Positions 34,395-44,704 of a stretch of DNA of 64,000 nt are shown piece by piece (the stretch's first letter is position 1; each line of letters starts with the position of its first letter). The translations under genes and the position numbers were made by a program. Below the pieces are notes generated by a model. That model saw only the letters and a program-made list of their open reading frames with translations. It did no database searches and was not told where the DNA came from. The DNA is from Nematopogon swammerdamellus (lineage: Eukaryota; Arthropoda; Insecta; Lepidoptera; Adelidae), in assembly GCA_946902875.1 (NCBI GenBank), contig OX336345.1, positions 15,407,395 to 15,471,394 on the forward strand. Direction: 5' to 3'.

Positions 34395-37300
34395 TTACTG
34401 GTTGATAGCAGAATACAACGAATCCCAGAATTCAAATTCTTCCTTGTCTAAGTGGGTTCCAGGAGTCAGCTGCTCTCCGATATCCAAATATTCTTCTCGT
34501 TCTGTACTGTACGGCAGCCACCTGACTCCAAGCGACGCGTCAGGAGTTGGGTTTCTGAGACAAAAACATATGAACTTTTTATTATGGCAGGTTAATGTAT
34601 GTAAATACCCTCATATTTAATAATATCGGAGACATGCAAGAGCCGATTCATATTAATGAAAATATTTTTAAGATTCCGTACTAGCCCAGTAAATAGAGAT
34701 CAAAAGAGGGGGGCTACCTTACAAACGGTCCGGTAGTTCTGAATTTTTGATATGTTGTTTAGGATGGTTAGAAGTATTAAAAATATAAAAGTATCAGAAT
34801 TTGTAGAGAATTTAATTACCTACAAATGTTATTCAGATACTTTTTTTTCCTAGAATAGGCCATAACTTAATTACAGCGTTCTAAAGTTAGAAGTTTGCCA
34901 AATTTCCAGAAAATTAGTTTTTTTTTTAAAGTTTATATCTCCGTAAGTATCAGTCCTAGAAACAAAATTTGAAATGTTAGTTATAGGAAATTTTATTATC
35001 TACAACAATGAGTAGACTCTTTTATAGCTAAACTGCACAGAAATGAAGATATAAGCAAAAATCTGAAGAAAGTGCCGATTTTTTTTGGTTTTTTCAATAT
35101 GGCTGCGGGCGTGGAGGGGAGGGGGGGGGGGGGGAATTGTGCATTTTATATTTTAAATACTTCTAACCATCCTAGACAACATATCAAAAATTCAGAACTA
35201 CCGGATCGTTTGTAAGGTAACCCACCTTTTTTTTTTTTTTTTTTTTTTTTATGGAAACTGACACGGTTGGCTTCATCACCTACAACATCCGTGATGTCAG
35301 CCCATAACACCTGATGAACTTGGTGCCACGTCAGTGCTTCCCTTCGGTCGTGCCGGCTAGACTGAACTGGACGGAAAACACAAACTATTTACATAGCCGT
35401 TTCGACCGACCTTTCATTCAGTGCGGTGGTACCAACCCGGGCGGGTTAAACCCTACCACCTAGTAAATAAGAAGGGAGTCATATCCCTTAGTCGCCTTTT
35501 ACGACATACACGGGCAGAGATGCAGTGGGGCTATTCTTTTAAAGTACCGGCCTCACACGGTACAAAAACCACCTCTATTTACTGGGCTATACCTCAAAAG
35601 AGAAAAAAAAATAGAACCCTTATAGGCTTACTCGTGGTTAACAGACAGCTGTTTGTCTGTCACAGCTTATTTTCTCTGAATCTGGACAATCTTGGATGAA
35701 AACAGTTGAAATTTGGGACATATGTTTCATGCATGACCCAATCGCGGACGTAATTGCGTAAATGAACCAATTTTGATATTGGGTCAATTTCGGGTCAACA
35801 AATTTAAGTTAGAAAATAAATAAATTTAATGCATCATGTGACATATCAATGAAAAGGGCTCGTTACAAGGAACAATTATTTTATAATTTTGTGCAGCAAT
35901 TATTTTATAATGCATAGTTTAAAAGAGATTAAAGATAATATACAAAAGTCGAGCATTTCCCCCCTTATCTCTGAAACTACTGAGTTTAAAATAAAAGAAA
36001 AAAATTGGGAATATAGGGCCTCAGTTTACAGGAAAACCTAAACGAAAATTCTGAACGTTTTTTTTTTATTATTAGGAACGTGTGGGAACAACAACGAAAC
36101 ATCGCTATTTCCGAGCCTTACCTAATGTACAAGCTATTGTCGTGTGTAGTTAAATAAGTTCAGTAATTTTCTATACTATTATATGTCTTTCTAGATAAAT
36201 TCATTGAGTCTGTTCTAAAACTAAGTTAATAAGTAGTATTTTTTTTTGCAAGTACATTCTTGAAGTAGATCCTCCAGGATCTGAAAGTCTAAGTAGTGCT
36301 TAAGAGTAGGTACACTATGTAACTCGTATTATATGTACGGATAATGTAAGATGTTCTGACGTAATTGTGTACACTCACCCGTATTTAGCAAAGTTGGTCC
36401 AAAGCGCAGTAGTTTGCTGGATGATCTTGTAAATCTTGCTAGACTTGTCCAAAGAGAGCTTGTCGGTGGGTTGGTTGAACAGGTACGGCAAGTCGTCGAG
36501 ATGAGACACTCCCTTTAGCTTCGTGCCTTTGGTGATACTATTGCCAAACACGTTCCGTTCAGTCTCGATCGAAAACTTATACAGGTACTTAGGCGACGTA
36601 CTCTTCTTTGATATTAAACGGAGAAACCTTCGAACGTTGTAAGTGAACATGGACCACGAATAGGCCCTCACTATCCTATCGATTGTTTCAGAAGATATGG
36701 ATTCATCTCCGAGGTAATACTTCCTTATGTCAGTTGCAGCTTTAAAGCCATTCTCGACTGTCAATTTGAGAGCAAGTTCCTTTGGAAGTAAACACTCGAC
36801 GTAGCGGTCGAGCACGTCCTTCTGTTCCAGCAGAAATCCAGCAGAAAAAATACTTTCTTCGCTGGTATGGCCCATCATTATATCGATGTCTCTGAATTTG
36901 CCCTGTTTTAATGCCTGAAGAGAATCTTGCGTAATAAACTGGTGGTCATCGCCGAAATTCTTTTCTACAACTGCACTGAAGTACATGCAATGTAGCGTTT
37001 GAGCCTGCGATTCGAACAGCAGTATATTAGGTCTATGATCAGTTAGGCGTTCGACGGGTATGGCCTGCAGGAAATCGAGGAGACGCTGCGGATCGGCCAG
37101 CGTATCAGCGGAGGCACCGAGATCCCGCGCTACCTGCAGCGCGCGCTTTCTAGGCTCGTAGGTGGAAGCCCAGTCGCAGAAAGGGGTTCCACTCATGAGA
37201 ATACCACGTTGAAACAGGCCTGCAGATAGCGGTGAGAGCATGTGGTAGCCGACGGAGGAGCCGCCCGCGCTCTCACCGAAGATGGTCACGTTGCCGGGGT

Positions 37301-38455
37301 CTCCTCCGAAGGAGGCGATGTTGTCGCGCACCCAGCGCAGTGCGGCCGCTTGATCCTTAAGGCCCGCGTTTCCGGGCACGTCGACGGTATCGAGGCACAG
37401 GAAGCCGAGAAGCTCCAGTCGATAATTGATAGTGACGAGCACTACACCGCGCTGCACCAGAAAGTCGGGTTCGTACGTGTAGAATCCGCTGTCGCCAGAG
37501 CCTGACTTGTAGCCGCCGCCGTGTATCCAGAACATGACGGGCGCCGGCGCCGCGCCCGGCCTCACATCCGGCGAGTACACGTTCAGGTACAGACAGTCCT
37601 CGCTACCGGGAAGAACGGCATCAGCCAATAGGTCGAACTGATGGCAAGGAGGACCGCTTTCCAACGCCTTACGCACTCCAGTCCATGGCTTGGGAGGAAG
37701 AGGAGCCTGAAATAATTTGATAACATTGCGTATTTTTTTATGTAATCCGGTATGGGTGGCTGACCAAAACACATGCTCCGACCAGCCAATATCACCTCCG
37801 AGAAGGTAGGTGCCATACCGGAGACTTCCCAAGATTGCTGGCTATACTAGACTAGAAGAGAACACAACCGAGGCTGCTATGCGGCCATCTTACATTCAGT
37901 ACGGTGGTACCAACCCAGTCGGCTATAATTTGAGCCTACCACCTAGTAAGGGGCAAGTTTTACACCGTTTCCGAACGGCGAAGCAGCAGGTGTAGGTGTG
38001 CACGTAAATTTTTTCGTTAGAAAAAACTCATTGGTACACGCCGCCGCCACGACCGGATTCGAACCTCGGACCTCTCGCATGAGAATCCATTGCCTAAACC
38101 AATCGGCCATCCGCCGCTCGCCGTGTGTTGTGTTATGTGTTGTATTTTCTACATTAGCAAAAGGCTATACATAATTGTAGTAACTTTGCATAAAACTAAA
38201 AATATGACTAATCGATCAGTAATAGAGATAAATAAAATGTCGATGAAAGTATTGAAATATAATTTATAATAGTTTATCTAATGTTACTTACATATAATGT
38301 ATATTGAATAGAAATGCAATTACCTTGAACCTGAGCGGTCCCAGCGGTGGTTGCGCGTATGGAATTCCTTTGAAACTGTAGTATTTTCCGTCTCCTGTGA
38401 CCAGTTGGCGCTCCTGGCCTTCCAACGAGCCCTCCTTTACTTTTACTATCACCAT
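34395..38455 (-). CDS. Carboxylesterase A (type B, alpha-esterase-like), three exons
   Basis: Predicted serine hydrolase that cleaves carboxylic esters (xenobiotic, pheromone or lipid esters). Exons on the minus strand: 38324-38455, 36379-37706 and 34395-34554, joined by GT-AG introns at phases 0 and 2, giving 539 aa, the usual length for this family. Visible motifs: oxyanion hole HGGG (about residues 106-109), nucleophile elbow GESAGG with Ser190, acid Glu328 in GHTSEES, and His446 in GVSHLDD, so the triad is intact. There is no N-terminal signal peptide and the end (SAINQ) is not an ER-retention signal, so a cytosolic location is inferred. The start is the only ATG that gives the conserved N-terminus shared with the two neighbours. 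Both introns are enlarged by inserted SINEs and an inverted-repeat element. The C-terminal half diverges from B and C, while the GESAGG region is almost identical in DNA. Physiological substrate unknown. Confidence 0.93.
34711..35223. mobile_element. ~513-bp element with ~65-bp terminal inverted repeats, in esterase A intron 2
   Basis: GGCTACCTTACAAACGGTCC at the left and GGATCGTTTGTAAGGTAACC at the right are inverted copies that continue inward for about 65 bp (including TTCTGAATTTTTGATATG). The interior has a run of ~15 G near 35120. A SINE poly(T) tail starts a few bases after its right end. Confidence 0.75.
35229..35576 (-). mobile_element. SINE-A copy in esterase A intron 2
   Basis: Poly(T) at the left (about 22 nt), the complement of the 3' body, and a right end GGCCTCACACGGTAC. 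The long uninterrupted tail suggests a relatively young insertion. Confidence 0.75.
35595..35985 (+). repeat. Dispersed repeat D copy
   Basis: Shares AGTTGAAATTTGGGACAT-like, GCATCATGTGACATATCAAT and GCATAGTTTAAAAGAGATTA blocks in order with 57900-58240. Class unknown; not coding. Confidence 0.55.
37730..38120 (-). mobile_element. SINE-B copy in esterase A intron 1
   Basis: Minus strand begins with a tRNA-like GATGGCCGATTGGTTTAGGC head and a GAGGTTCGAATCCGG B-box, then GTGCACACCTACACCTGC, and ends CCATACCGGATTACAT plus A-rich tail. It accounts for most of the 617-bp intron. Confidence 0.75.
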
Positions 38456-38501
38456 TTCGCAGCGATATAATTTTTGGTTTTAATTAATTAGCGGAAAGCT
38501 T

Positions 38502-38537
38502 TCTGAGAAGGACTAGCGCCGCTCAAAGTATAAATAA
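38502..38537 (-). promoter_or_regulatory. Probable core promoter of carboxylesterase A
   Basis: Minus strand shows TATTTATA (about 38530-38537) and CTCAGA (about 38502-38507) 33 nt downstream, a TATA-variant plus initiator arrangement about 50 nt before the start codon. The same CTCAGA context is present upstream of esterase B, but the TATA-like part is not. Confidence 0.4.
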
Positions 38538-38986
38538 CAAACGGCCTCGCATCAGTTTCGGACGCTTCTGATTGTTGGTGGATGAATTACGTTACTTTTA
38601 TATACAGGAAAAATATTGCCTAGTTGCACTGATATGACAGTGAAGTGGAGTTGTGGAGTCATCATGTGTTATTATCAGTGGCTAGTCTGAGCCTGTCGAG
38701 CGGACAGATCGGAGTAACGTGACTTGGCAACTCAACATCGCCGAATCATTTTAGTAGAGTCATGCTAATTGCTTTATAGTTTTTCCAATTTAAGCAAAGT
38801 TCCTTGTGTATGTTATAGAATCTATTTTTTTTTGCAATCACGCTTAGTTGGGTATTTTGCCAGAGTTCCATCTTTACAAGTTACATGAGCAAAACGTTTA
38901 TAAAATATAATGGTCATCAAATACCAGTCATACTACGAAACAAGCTAACAATGAATAGATTGCATGTCAGTTAGTCAGTCAGTCCG

Positions 38987-39216
38987 TCAGCGTGTAAGCG
39001 TCCACTGCTGAACATACACCTCTCCAATTTTCCTCCAGTCCTCCCGGCCTTCAGCAGTAAAGGAAGCACTGCTTTCCGCCAACGTACTTGATGTCGTCGT
39101 CCCACCTGGCGGGTGCTTTTCCCACACTCCGTTTTCCTGTGCACGGCCGCCAGTGTAGGACGCGGTTACTCCAACGGTCGTCGTCTTTTCGGCTGACGTG
39201 TCCAGCCCACTGCCAC
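38987..39216 (-). mobile_element. RTE-type LINE, 3' end fragment
   Basis: Minus strand encodes WQWAGHVSRKDDDRW, then ARWDDDIKYVGGKQ, and after a frameshift EDWRKIGEVYVQQWTLTR-stop. It directly abuts a plus-strand poly(A)-tailed LINE. Confidence 0.7.
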
Positions 39217-39703
39217 GTAATAACTTGAATGGAAATATACTTAATAATATGATATGGGACGCGACGTGTGCAGACACTCTAGCCCCAAGCCACTTGGAAG
39301 GCTCTTCTAGAGCAGCCGGGTATGCCGCAGCAAAGGCGGAACTTGTAAAACATAATAAATACAGTTTAGTCAAAGCAAATTACGAGTTTGTCGCCTTTGC
39401 TGTGGAGACTCTTGGAGTTTGGAGCCCAGACGCCAAAAATCTGGTTAAAGAGCTTGGTAAACTGCTCACGGAGGCGTCTGGGGACATCCGCGCGCCAAGC
39501 TACCTTAGGCAGAAGATCAGCCTAGCCATTCAGAGGGGGAACGCTGCCTCCGTCATCGGCACAATGCCAATTTCGCCGACGATGGAGGAATATTTTTATT
39601 TATAGTTATTTTATTTTTTGTACCTATTAGCTTAAATTATTGTATATTCATGTTTAAATAAAGTATTTTCATTTCGAATGCATAAAAAAAAAAAAAAAAA
39701 AAA
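39217..39703 (+). mobile_element. 5'-truncated non-LTR retrotransposon with poly(A) tail
   Basis: Frame with MIWDATCADTLAPSHLEG, then VAFAVETLGVWSPDAKNLVK and ISLAIQRGNAASVIGTMP before a stop at 39603-39605. This is a C-terminal block I have seen in retroelement-derived predictions, family not assigned. AATAAA lies near 39658 and a run of about 19 A follows. Intact frame and tail suggest a young insertion. Confidence 0.6.
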
Positions 39704-40256
39704 CTTAATAATATTAGACAACTACAAAAATAATATATATATTATTTCTTTAGATTGGCTACATGCTACATCACTTGCTTGTAGTCAGGAGTCCAGCAGA
39801 CACACGTTGGAACGAATCTGCTTCCCTTTGAACATTTCAACTTCACTAAACTAGACTAAAAACAAGAGACATTTTTCAAAGTATTCACGGTAAAAGGGAA
39901 TTAATCACTGAATTGAGAAGTGAAATGTTTTTATAAAATCAAGTATGACACCACACCAGCAGATTTACGGACAATAGAAGCGCTGTCCAGCTTGTTAAAC
40001 GAAGTTTGAAGACTCCAAGGTTGAAAGTATCGGCAAGCACACTCGCCGGTAGACAATTGCACGTCCTAGCGGAGTGCCAGGGGAACGTTTGTATTCCAAA
40101 TCATGGAGCAAATCGTGCTCATGAAAGAAATTCGCCATCTTATGGTGGGAAATTAGGTGCATAAGCATAAATCCATTGAAATAAATTGCGCTTTAAAATT
40201 TTCAAAGTATGTATATATTATTAAATCTGTGACGTATCATAATGTAGTAATAATAA

Positions 40257-43200
40257 TCAGTTAACAGAAGAGTAGATTTGATCCCAGAAACGAAACTCGT
40301 CGTCATCCAGATGTGTCCCCGGCACGAGTTGCTGACCGATGTCCAGGTAGTGTCCTCCCTGCTCAGTGTACGGCGACCACTTCACACCCAGGCTGCCATC
40401 AGGGGTCGGATTGCTGGGAGTCATGAAATGTCACAGTATATAGGTACACATAATGTGCATTTGCCAAAAAGGTACAGAAGTGCCGTTATGAGCGATATGC
40501 GGAATTCCTCTACAAAGAAATCTACTCAATGATTTTTTTAAATAATTATATGTCATATATTCTAAAAGTCATATTAATTATAAATATCTGAAACTCATAC
40601 AATAATAATAGAACTCGCAACTCCATTACATATTATTACGTAAACAATGTCTGGTAATAGAGTTAATTGTGTATTGTGGATAAATATTGATAAAGCTGTT
40701 GTTGCTAATGATAAACTGCTTAACACTGTTATCGTGAGTCAAAAACAGGTGATAATATTTTATCACAAAAATATACGCTTACATAACAACAATATAGGCA
40801 TGTTTGGGAGATGATTTCAACTTACCCGTACTTCGCAAAATTGGTCCACAATGTAGTAGTTTGCTGTATCATTTTATAACTCTGGCTGTCTTTATCCAAT
40901 GGCAAATTATGAACCGGCTGGTCAAATAAGTACAATAAGTCATCGAGGTGCGACACTCCCTTACATTTTAGGCCGTTTCCAAAATATTTTTCGTTTATAT
41001 TCCTCTCGGATTTACAAGAAAATTTGTACAGATACTTGGGAGATTTTGTCGTTAAAGAAAATTGCAAAAACTTTAAAACAGCATATTTAACCATGCGCCA
41101 AGAGGAGTGTTCGATCATTTCTTCGATGACGTCTTTTGTGATGGCCTTCTCCCCGACATAATGTTTCCTTATTTGGTCAGCGATGTGCAAATTGATAACA
41201 GCAGACGAATTTCGGGCGATGTCGTTTGGAAGTAGACATTCGATGTGTCGGTCGATAACATCGAAGTTTCTCGATAAGTATGGGGTCATTACAATACACT
41301 CCTGGCTGGTGTATCCGATCATAACCTCGACGTCGCATAACATTCCCCGGTTCAAAGAGTCGATCACATTGTAGGTGAGAAATTGCTGCTGGTCTCCGAA
41401 TTCCTTTTCAGCAACCGGAGAGAAAGCAAAATTGTGAATCGGTTGCCCGTATGATTCTTGAAGAGTTATCGCACCGTTAGGATTTATGAGACGTTCAAGA
41501 GGCACGGCTTGCAGGAAGGCGAGCAGCAGCTGCGGGTCAGCCAACGTGTCGGCGGAGGCGCCGAGATCGCGCGCGAGCCGAAGGGCGCGTCTCCTCGGCT
41601 CGTAGGTGTAGGCCCATTCGCAGAGAGGAGTTCCGCTCATGAGTATAGCGCGGTGGAACAGGCCCGCGGATAGCGGCGACAGAAGGTGAAAGCCGACGGA
41701 AGCACCGCCCGCACTCTCGCCGAAGATGGTCACGTTGCCGGGGTCTCCTCCGAAGGAGGCGATGTTGTCGCGCACCCAACGCAGTGCGGCCGCTTGGTCC
41801 TTGAGGCCTGCGTTGCCGGGCACGTCGGCGGTGTCGAGGCACAGGAAGCCGAGAACCTCCAGTCGGTAGTTGACGGTGACGAGCACCACGCCACGTTGCA
41901 ACAGGAAATCGGGTCCATATAGGTCGCTGTCACCGGAGCCCGACTTGTAGCCTCCGCCGTGTATCCAGAACATAACGGGCGCCGCGGGCGCCACACCAGG
42001 CCGCACGTCCAGTGAGTACACGTTCAGGTACAGGCAGTCCTCGCTTCCAGGGACTAAGCTGTTCGTGAAAATGTCAGATTGATCACAAACCGGACCGTGT
42101 TCCAACGCCTTCCGTACTCCTGTCCATGGTTTCGGTGGAAGTGGAGCCTGAAACATTTAATGTTGATGCTGTTTATTGAGCATTCATCAGGTAGTTTACT
42201 ACTATCGAACATATCACAATTAGATTTTTATGTATGCGATTCGGTTACACCCACGTATAAAGGTCGGAAAGAAACTTCGCAGAGGTTTTTTTACAAGTAT
42301 TTTATTGCAATGTTTAGTGACTATCCATATAATAATGTATATCGTTTACAGTTATGGAGAATAAAGTCTAAGAGCAACATTTTCTAAAAATTCTGACTAC
42401 AAAAGTCTTAAGTAAATGAGTGTATCGTGCCTTTTTAAAATTTGTTATACGAAATTTGTATCAACCCATTGAATTTCCTACACTACGCATACGATGATGT
42501 AGTAATTCTAAAAAAAAAATTAAGATACTTGAGGTATCAACCTGTCAATGATTAGTAAAATAAGGTACAAGTCGTACTTAGTCAAATGCTTAGTTATTTT
42601 CTGTAAATGTCCATATTCCAAATTTGGTCGCTATAACCAAAAACTTGATCAAATTACTGGGACCACGAGTCACACACCGAACTGCTCACTCATCTACCAA
42701 TTTCGGTATATTTTACAAATTTACAGGCAAGACTTGTGACCCTTCAACTCACGGGAAAAGTATTTAAAGGAGAGAAAAAGATATATTCTTAAATTTGAAA
42801 CAACAGTCAATGGTTCGCTGGAGGAGGATTATTCCGAAAAGACTAAACATCATAATAAAAAAATCGTCCTGTGCAGGCACTTAATTTTTTTAGATTCTGG
42901 AAAGTGATTCCTGCGGATTAAATAGAATGTAAAAAAAGTTGTGCATCGGTTTACTTTTTGATATTTGGCCTTCCAAAGAAAAAAAAAATTTTTATTACGA
43001 ATTTTTTATCGTCTGGACGATCTCCAGATCTCCTCGGTATATTCATAGGCCTTTCATACACAATTCATGGCTTGGATGCCAGTTCCTTCTGCAATTTATT
43101 TTTTCATTCTATATCTTTTTTTTTATGGAAACTCACACGGTTGGTTACATCACCTACAACCTCCGTGATGTCAGCCCATAACACCGGGTGATCTAGGTGC

Positions 43201-44038
43201 CATATCAGTGCTTCCCTTCAATTTAATGTCGGCTACACTGAACTGGACGGAAAAATCTTTTCCATTGTGTTTATTATGTACCTAATCATAAATGTTTTAT
43301 AGTATTTGTGCTCAGATAACAACTCTTACAGTTCAAAATTATTCAACTCAACATTCCCATTTTGGTCATCTTCAGAAAATATATCTTGTGCTCTTGCTGC
43401 CTGCAATAAACGATGAACCGCGAACTTCTGGCAACTCATTACGAGATGTGACAGATCGGCTTCGGCATGGTCGCAATATTGGCATTCGTTGTTTAAAAAA
43501 AGGTGAAGTCTGTGAAGATGAGCTGGCGATAGTTTTACGGGTCGCCATAGTACACACTCTTGGAATCGCCGAAAGAAAATAAGATTTCGCGCGCTCACGG
43601 CCATTTTGGCGGGCAGTACAGTGTAAGAAAAAAGCGACAATAGAAGAACTTAGACATTTTGTGTAATGCAGTCAGAGAGAACATCAATATTTTATTATTA
43701 AACGATAACCTTGGAAGTTGTAACTACTTTCTTCTGTACTAGCTTTATACACTGTATATTATTCAAATTAGTGCATATATTTTATCATACATATGCTATG
43801 CTTAACACATGCAGTCATGAAGGTAAATTAAAACATCGTTGATTAAATCATTTAGGGGTATCATATAAATTGTTACCTAATTTTATGTATATTACTTGAA
43901 AATTACCTTGAACCTGAGCGGTCCCAGCGGTGGTTGCGCGTATGGAATTCCTTTGAAACTGTAGTATTTTCCGTCTCCTGTGACCAGTTGGCGCACATGG
44001 CCCTCCAACAAGCCTTCCTTAACTTTCACGATCACCAT
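40257..44038 (-). CDS. Carboxylesterase B (type B, alpha-esterase-like), three exons
   Basis: Paralogue of its neighbours with the same architecture. Exons: 43907-44038, 40826-42147 and 40257-40413, GT-AG introns at phases 0 and 2, 536 aa. HGGG lies near residues 107-110, Ser189 is in GESAGG, Glu327 in GYTSQEC and His444 in GVSHLDD, so it should be catalytically competent. The residue after the acid Glu is Cys, where the family usually has Gly. No signal peptide; it ends in SSVN. Exon 1 and the promoter are close to identical with esterase A, whereas the rest of exon 2 from about residue 115 and all of exon 3 are close to esterase C. This makes it a mosaic, best explained by gene conversion or unequal crossing-over. 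Intron 1 (1.76 kb) holds a SINE and a LINE fragment; intron 2 is 412 bp. Substrate not determinable from sequence. Confidence 0.93.
43115..43255 (-). mobile_element. SINE-A 3' fragment in esterase B intron 1
   Basis: Poly(T), ATGGAAACTCACACGGTTGG and the following 3' body to about ACTGAACTGGACGGAAAA; 5' truncated. Confidence 0.7.
43326..43640 (-). mobile_element. Non-LTR retrotransposon C-terminal fragment in esterase B intron 1
   Basis: 104-codon frame with NECQYCDHAEADLSHLVMSC, a CxxC...H...C motif like the C-terminus of many LINE ORF2 proteins, and a flanking WRPVKLSPAHLHRLH. No RT domain is present. Confidence 0.55.
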
Positions 44039-44084
44039 TTTGTTGAAAAAAATAGTCAGATTTTAAGTTATTAATTTATTAGTC

Positions 44085-44130
44085 GGAATGTATCTGAGAA
44101 GTACTAACGCGACTCGAATGACCAATGATG
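44085..44130 (-). promoter_or_regulatory. Probable core promoter region of carboxylesterase B (initiator only)
   Basis: Sequence homologous to the esterase A promoter: the CTTCTCAGA initiator context is retained (about 44092-44101), but the position matching the A TATA-variant reads as a non-TATA sequence. Homology to the A upstream region continues to about 44215, where a Helitron begins. Confidence 0.35.
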
Positions 44131-44216
44131 ACAAACTCAACCAACACTCCTTATTGCTTCCTCGAAGCCGTTTCAAACCAATCTGATTGTTGATTGATGA
44201 AATTACATTCCTTTTC

Positions 44217-44497
44217 TCTATCTCTACTTCTTATAAAGGGGAATATGTCTATATGTATGTTTGAGGTAAACTCCGGAACCACTGAACAGATTTTGATGCG
44301 GTTTCCACCAATGGAAATAGTAGTTTTAAGGCTTCGTATAGGCTATAAACCATCAGGCTAAATAACCTTAAGGGCAGATAGAATGCACGTGAGAGAGAGT
44401 GAGTAAGAGAAGAGATAGTTTATTATCATATTTGCGTTTAAATCGGATTTGCTATTAAACCGAGTCTACCGCAAGCGAAGCCGCGGGCAAAAGATAG
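44217..44497 (+). mobile_element. Short Helitron-like element upstream of carboxylesterase B
   Basis: Begins TCTATCTCTACTTCTTATAAAGG and ends GCAAGCGAAGCCGCGGGCAA then AAGATAGT, a 3' end with one change from CTAGT. It contains the typical internal CCACTGAACAGATTTTGATG. Its left end coincides with the point where homology between the A and B promoters stops, about 180 bp upstream of the B start codon. Confidence 0.7.
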
Positions 44498-44704
44498 TAA
44501 ACAAAAATTGCTGATTGTTCGGTTGACCTGATACGAAAAGTAAAATGTAGGTAGTTTTGGCGTTATCGTTTATTTCCTTACTTATTAACAGCGCGGTAGA
44601 ATATTAAGTACATAACGTAGCGATAAAAGGTTTGGAATAAATTGCATATTATAATTTTGAAAGCATATATTTTTGAACCTGTTTGTTACGATATCATAAT
44701 GGTA

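Noticed and set aside
38040..38118. tRNA gene in esterase A intron 1
   Set aside because: A- and B-box-like motifs are present but there is no complete cloverleaf, and they form the head of SINE-B. The same applies to 15380-15415, 18430-18460 and 59880-59910.
41537..41842. 101-codon minus ORF and similar plus-strand ORFs over the esterases
   Set aside because: Alternative frames of esterase exon 2; the splice-supported frame has all catalytic motifs.
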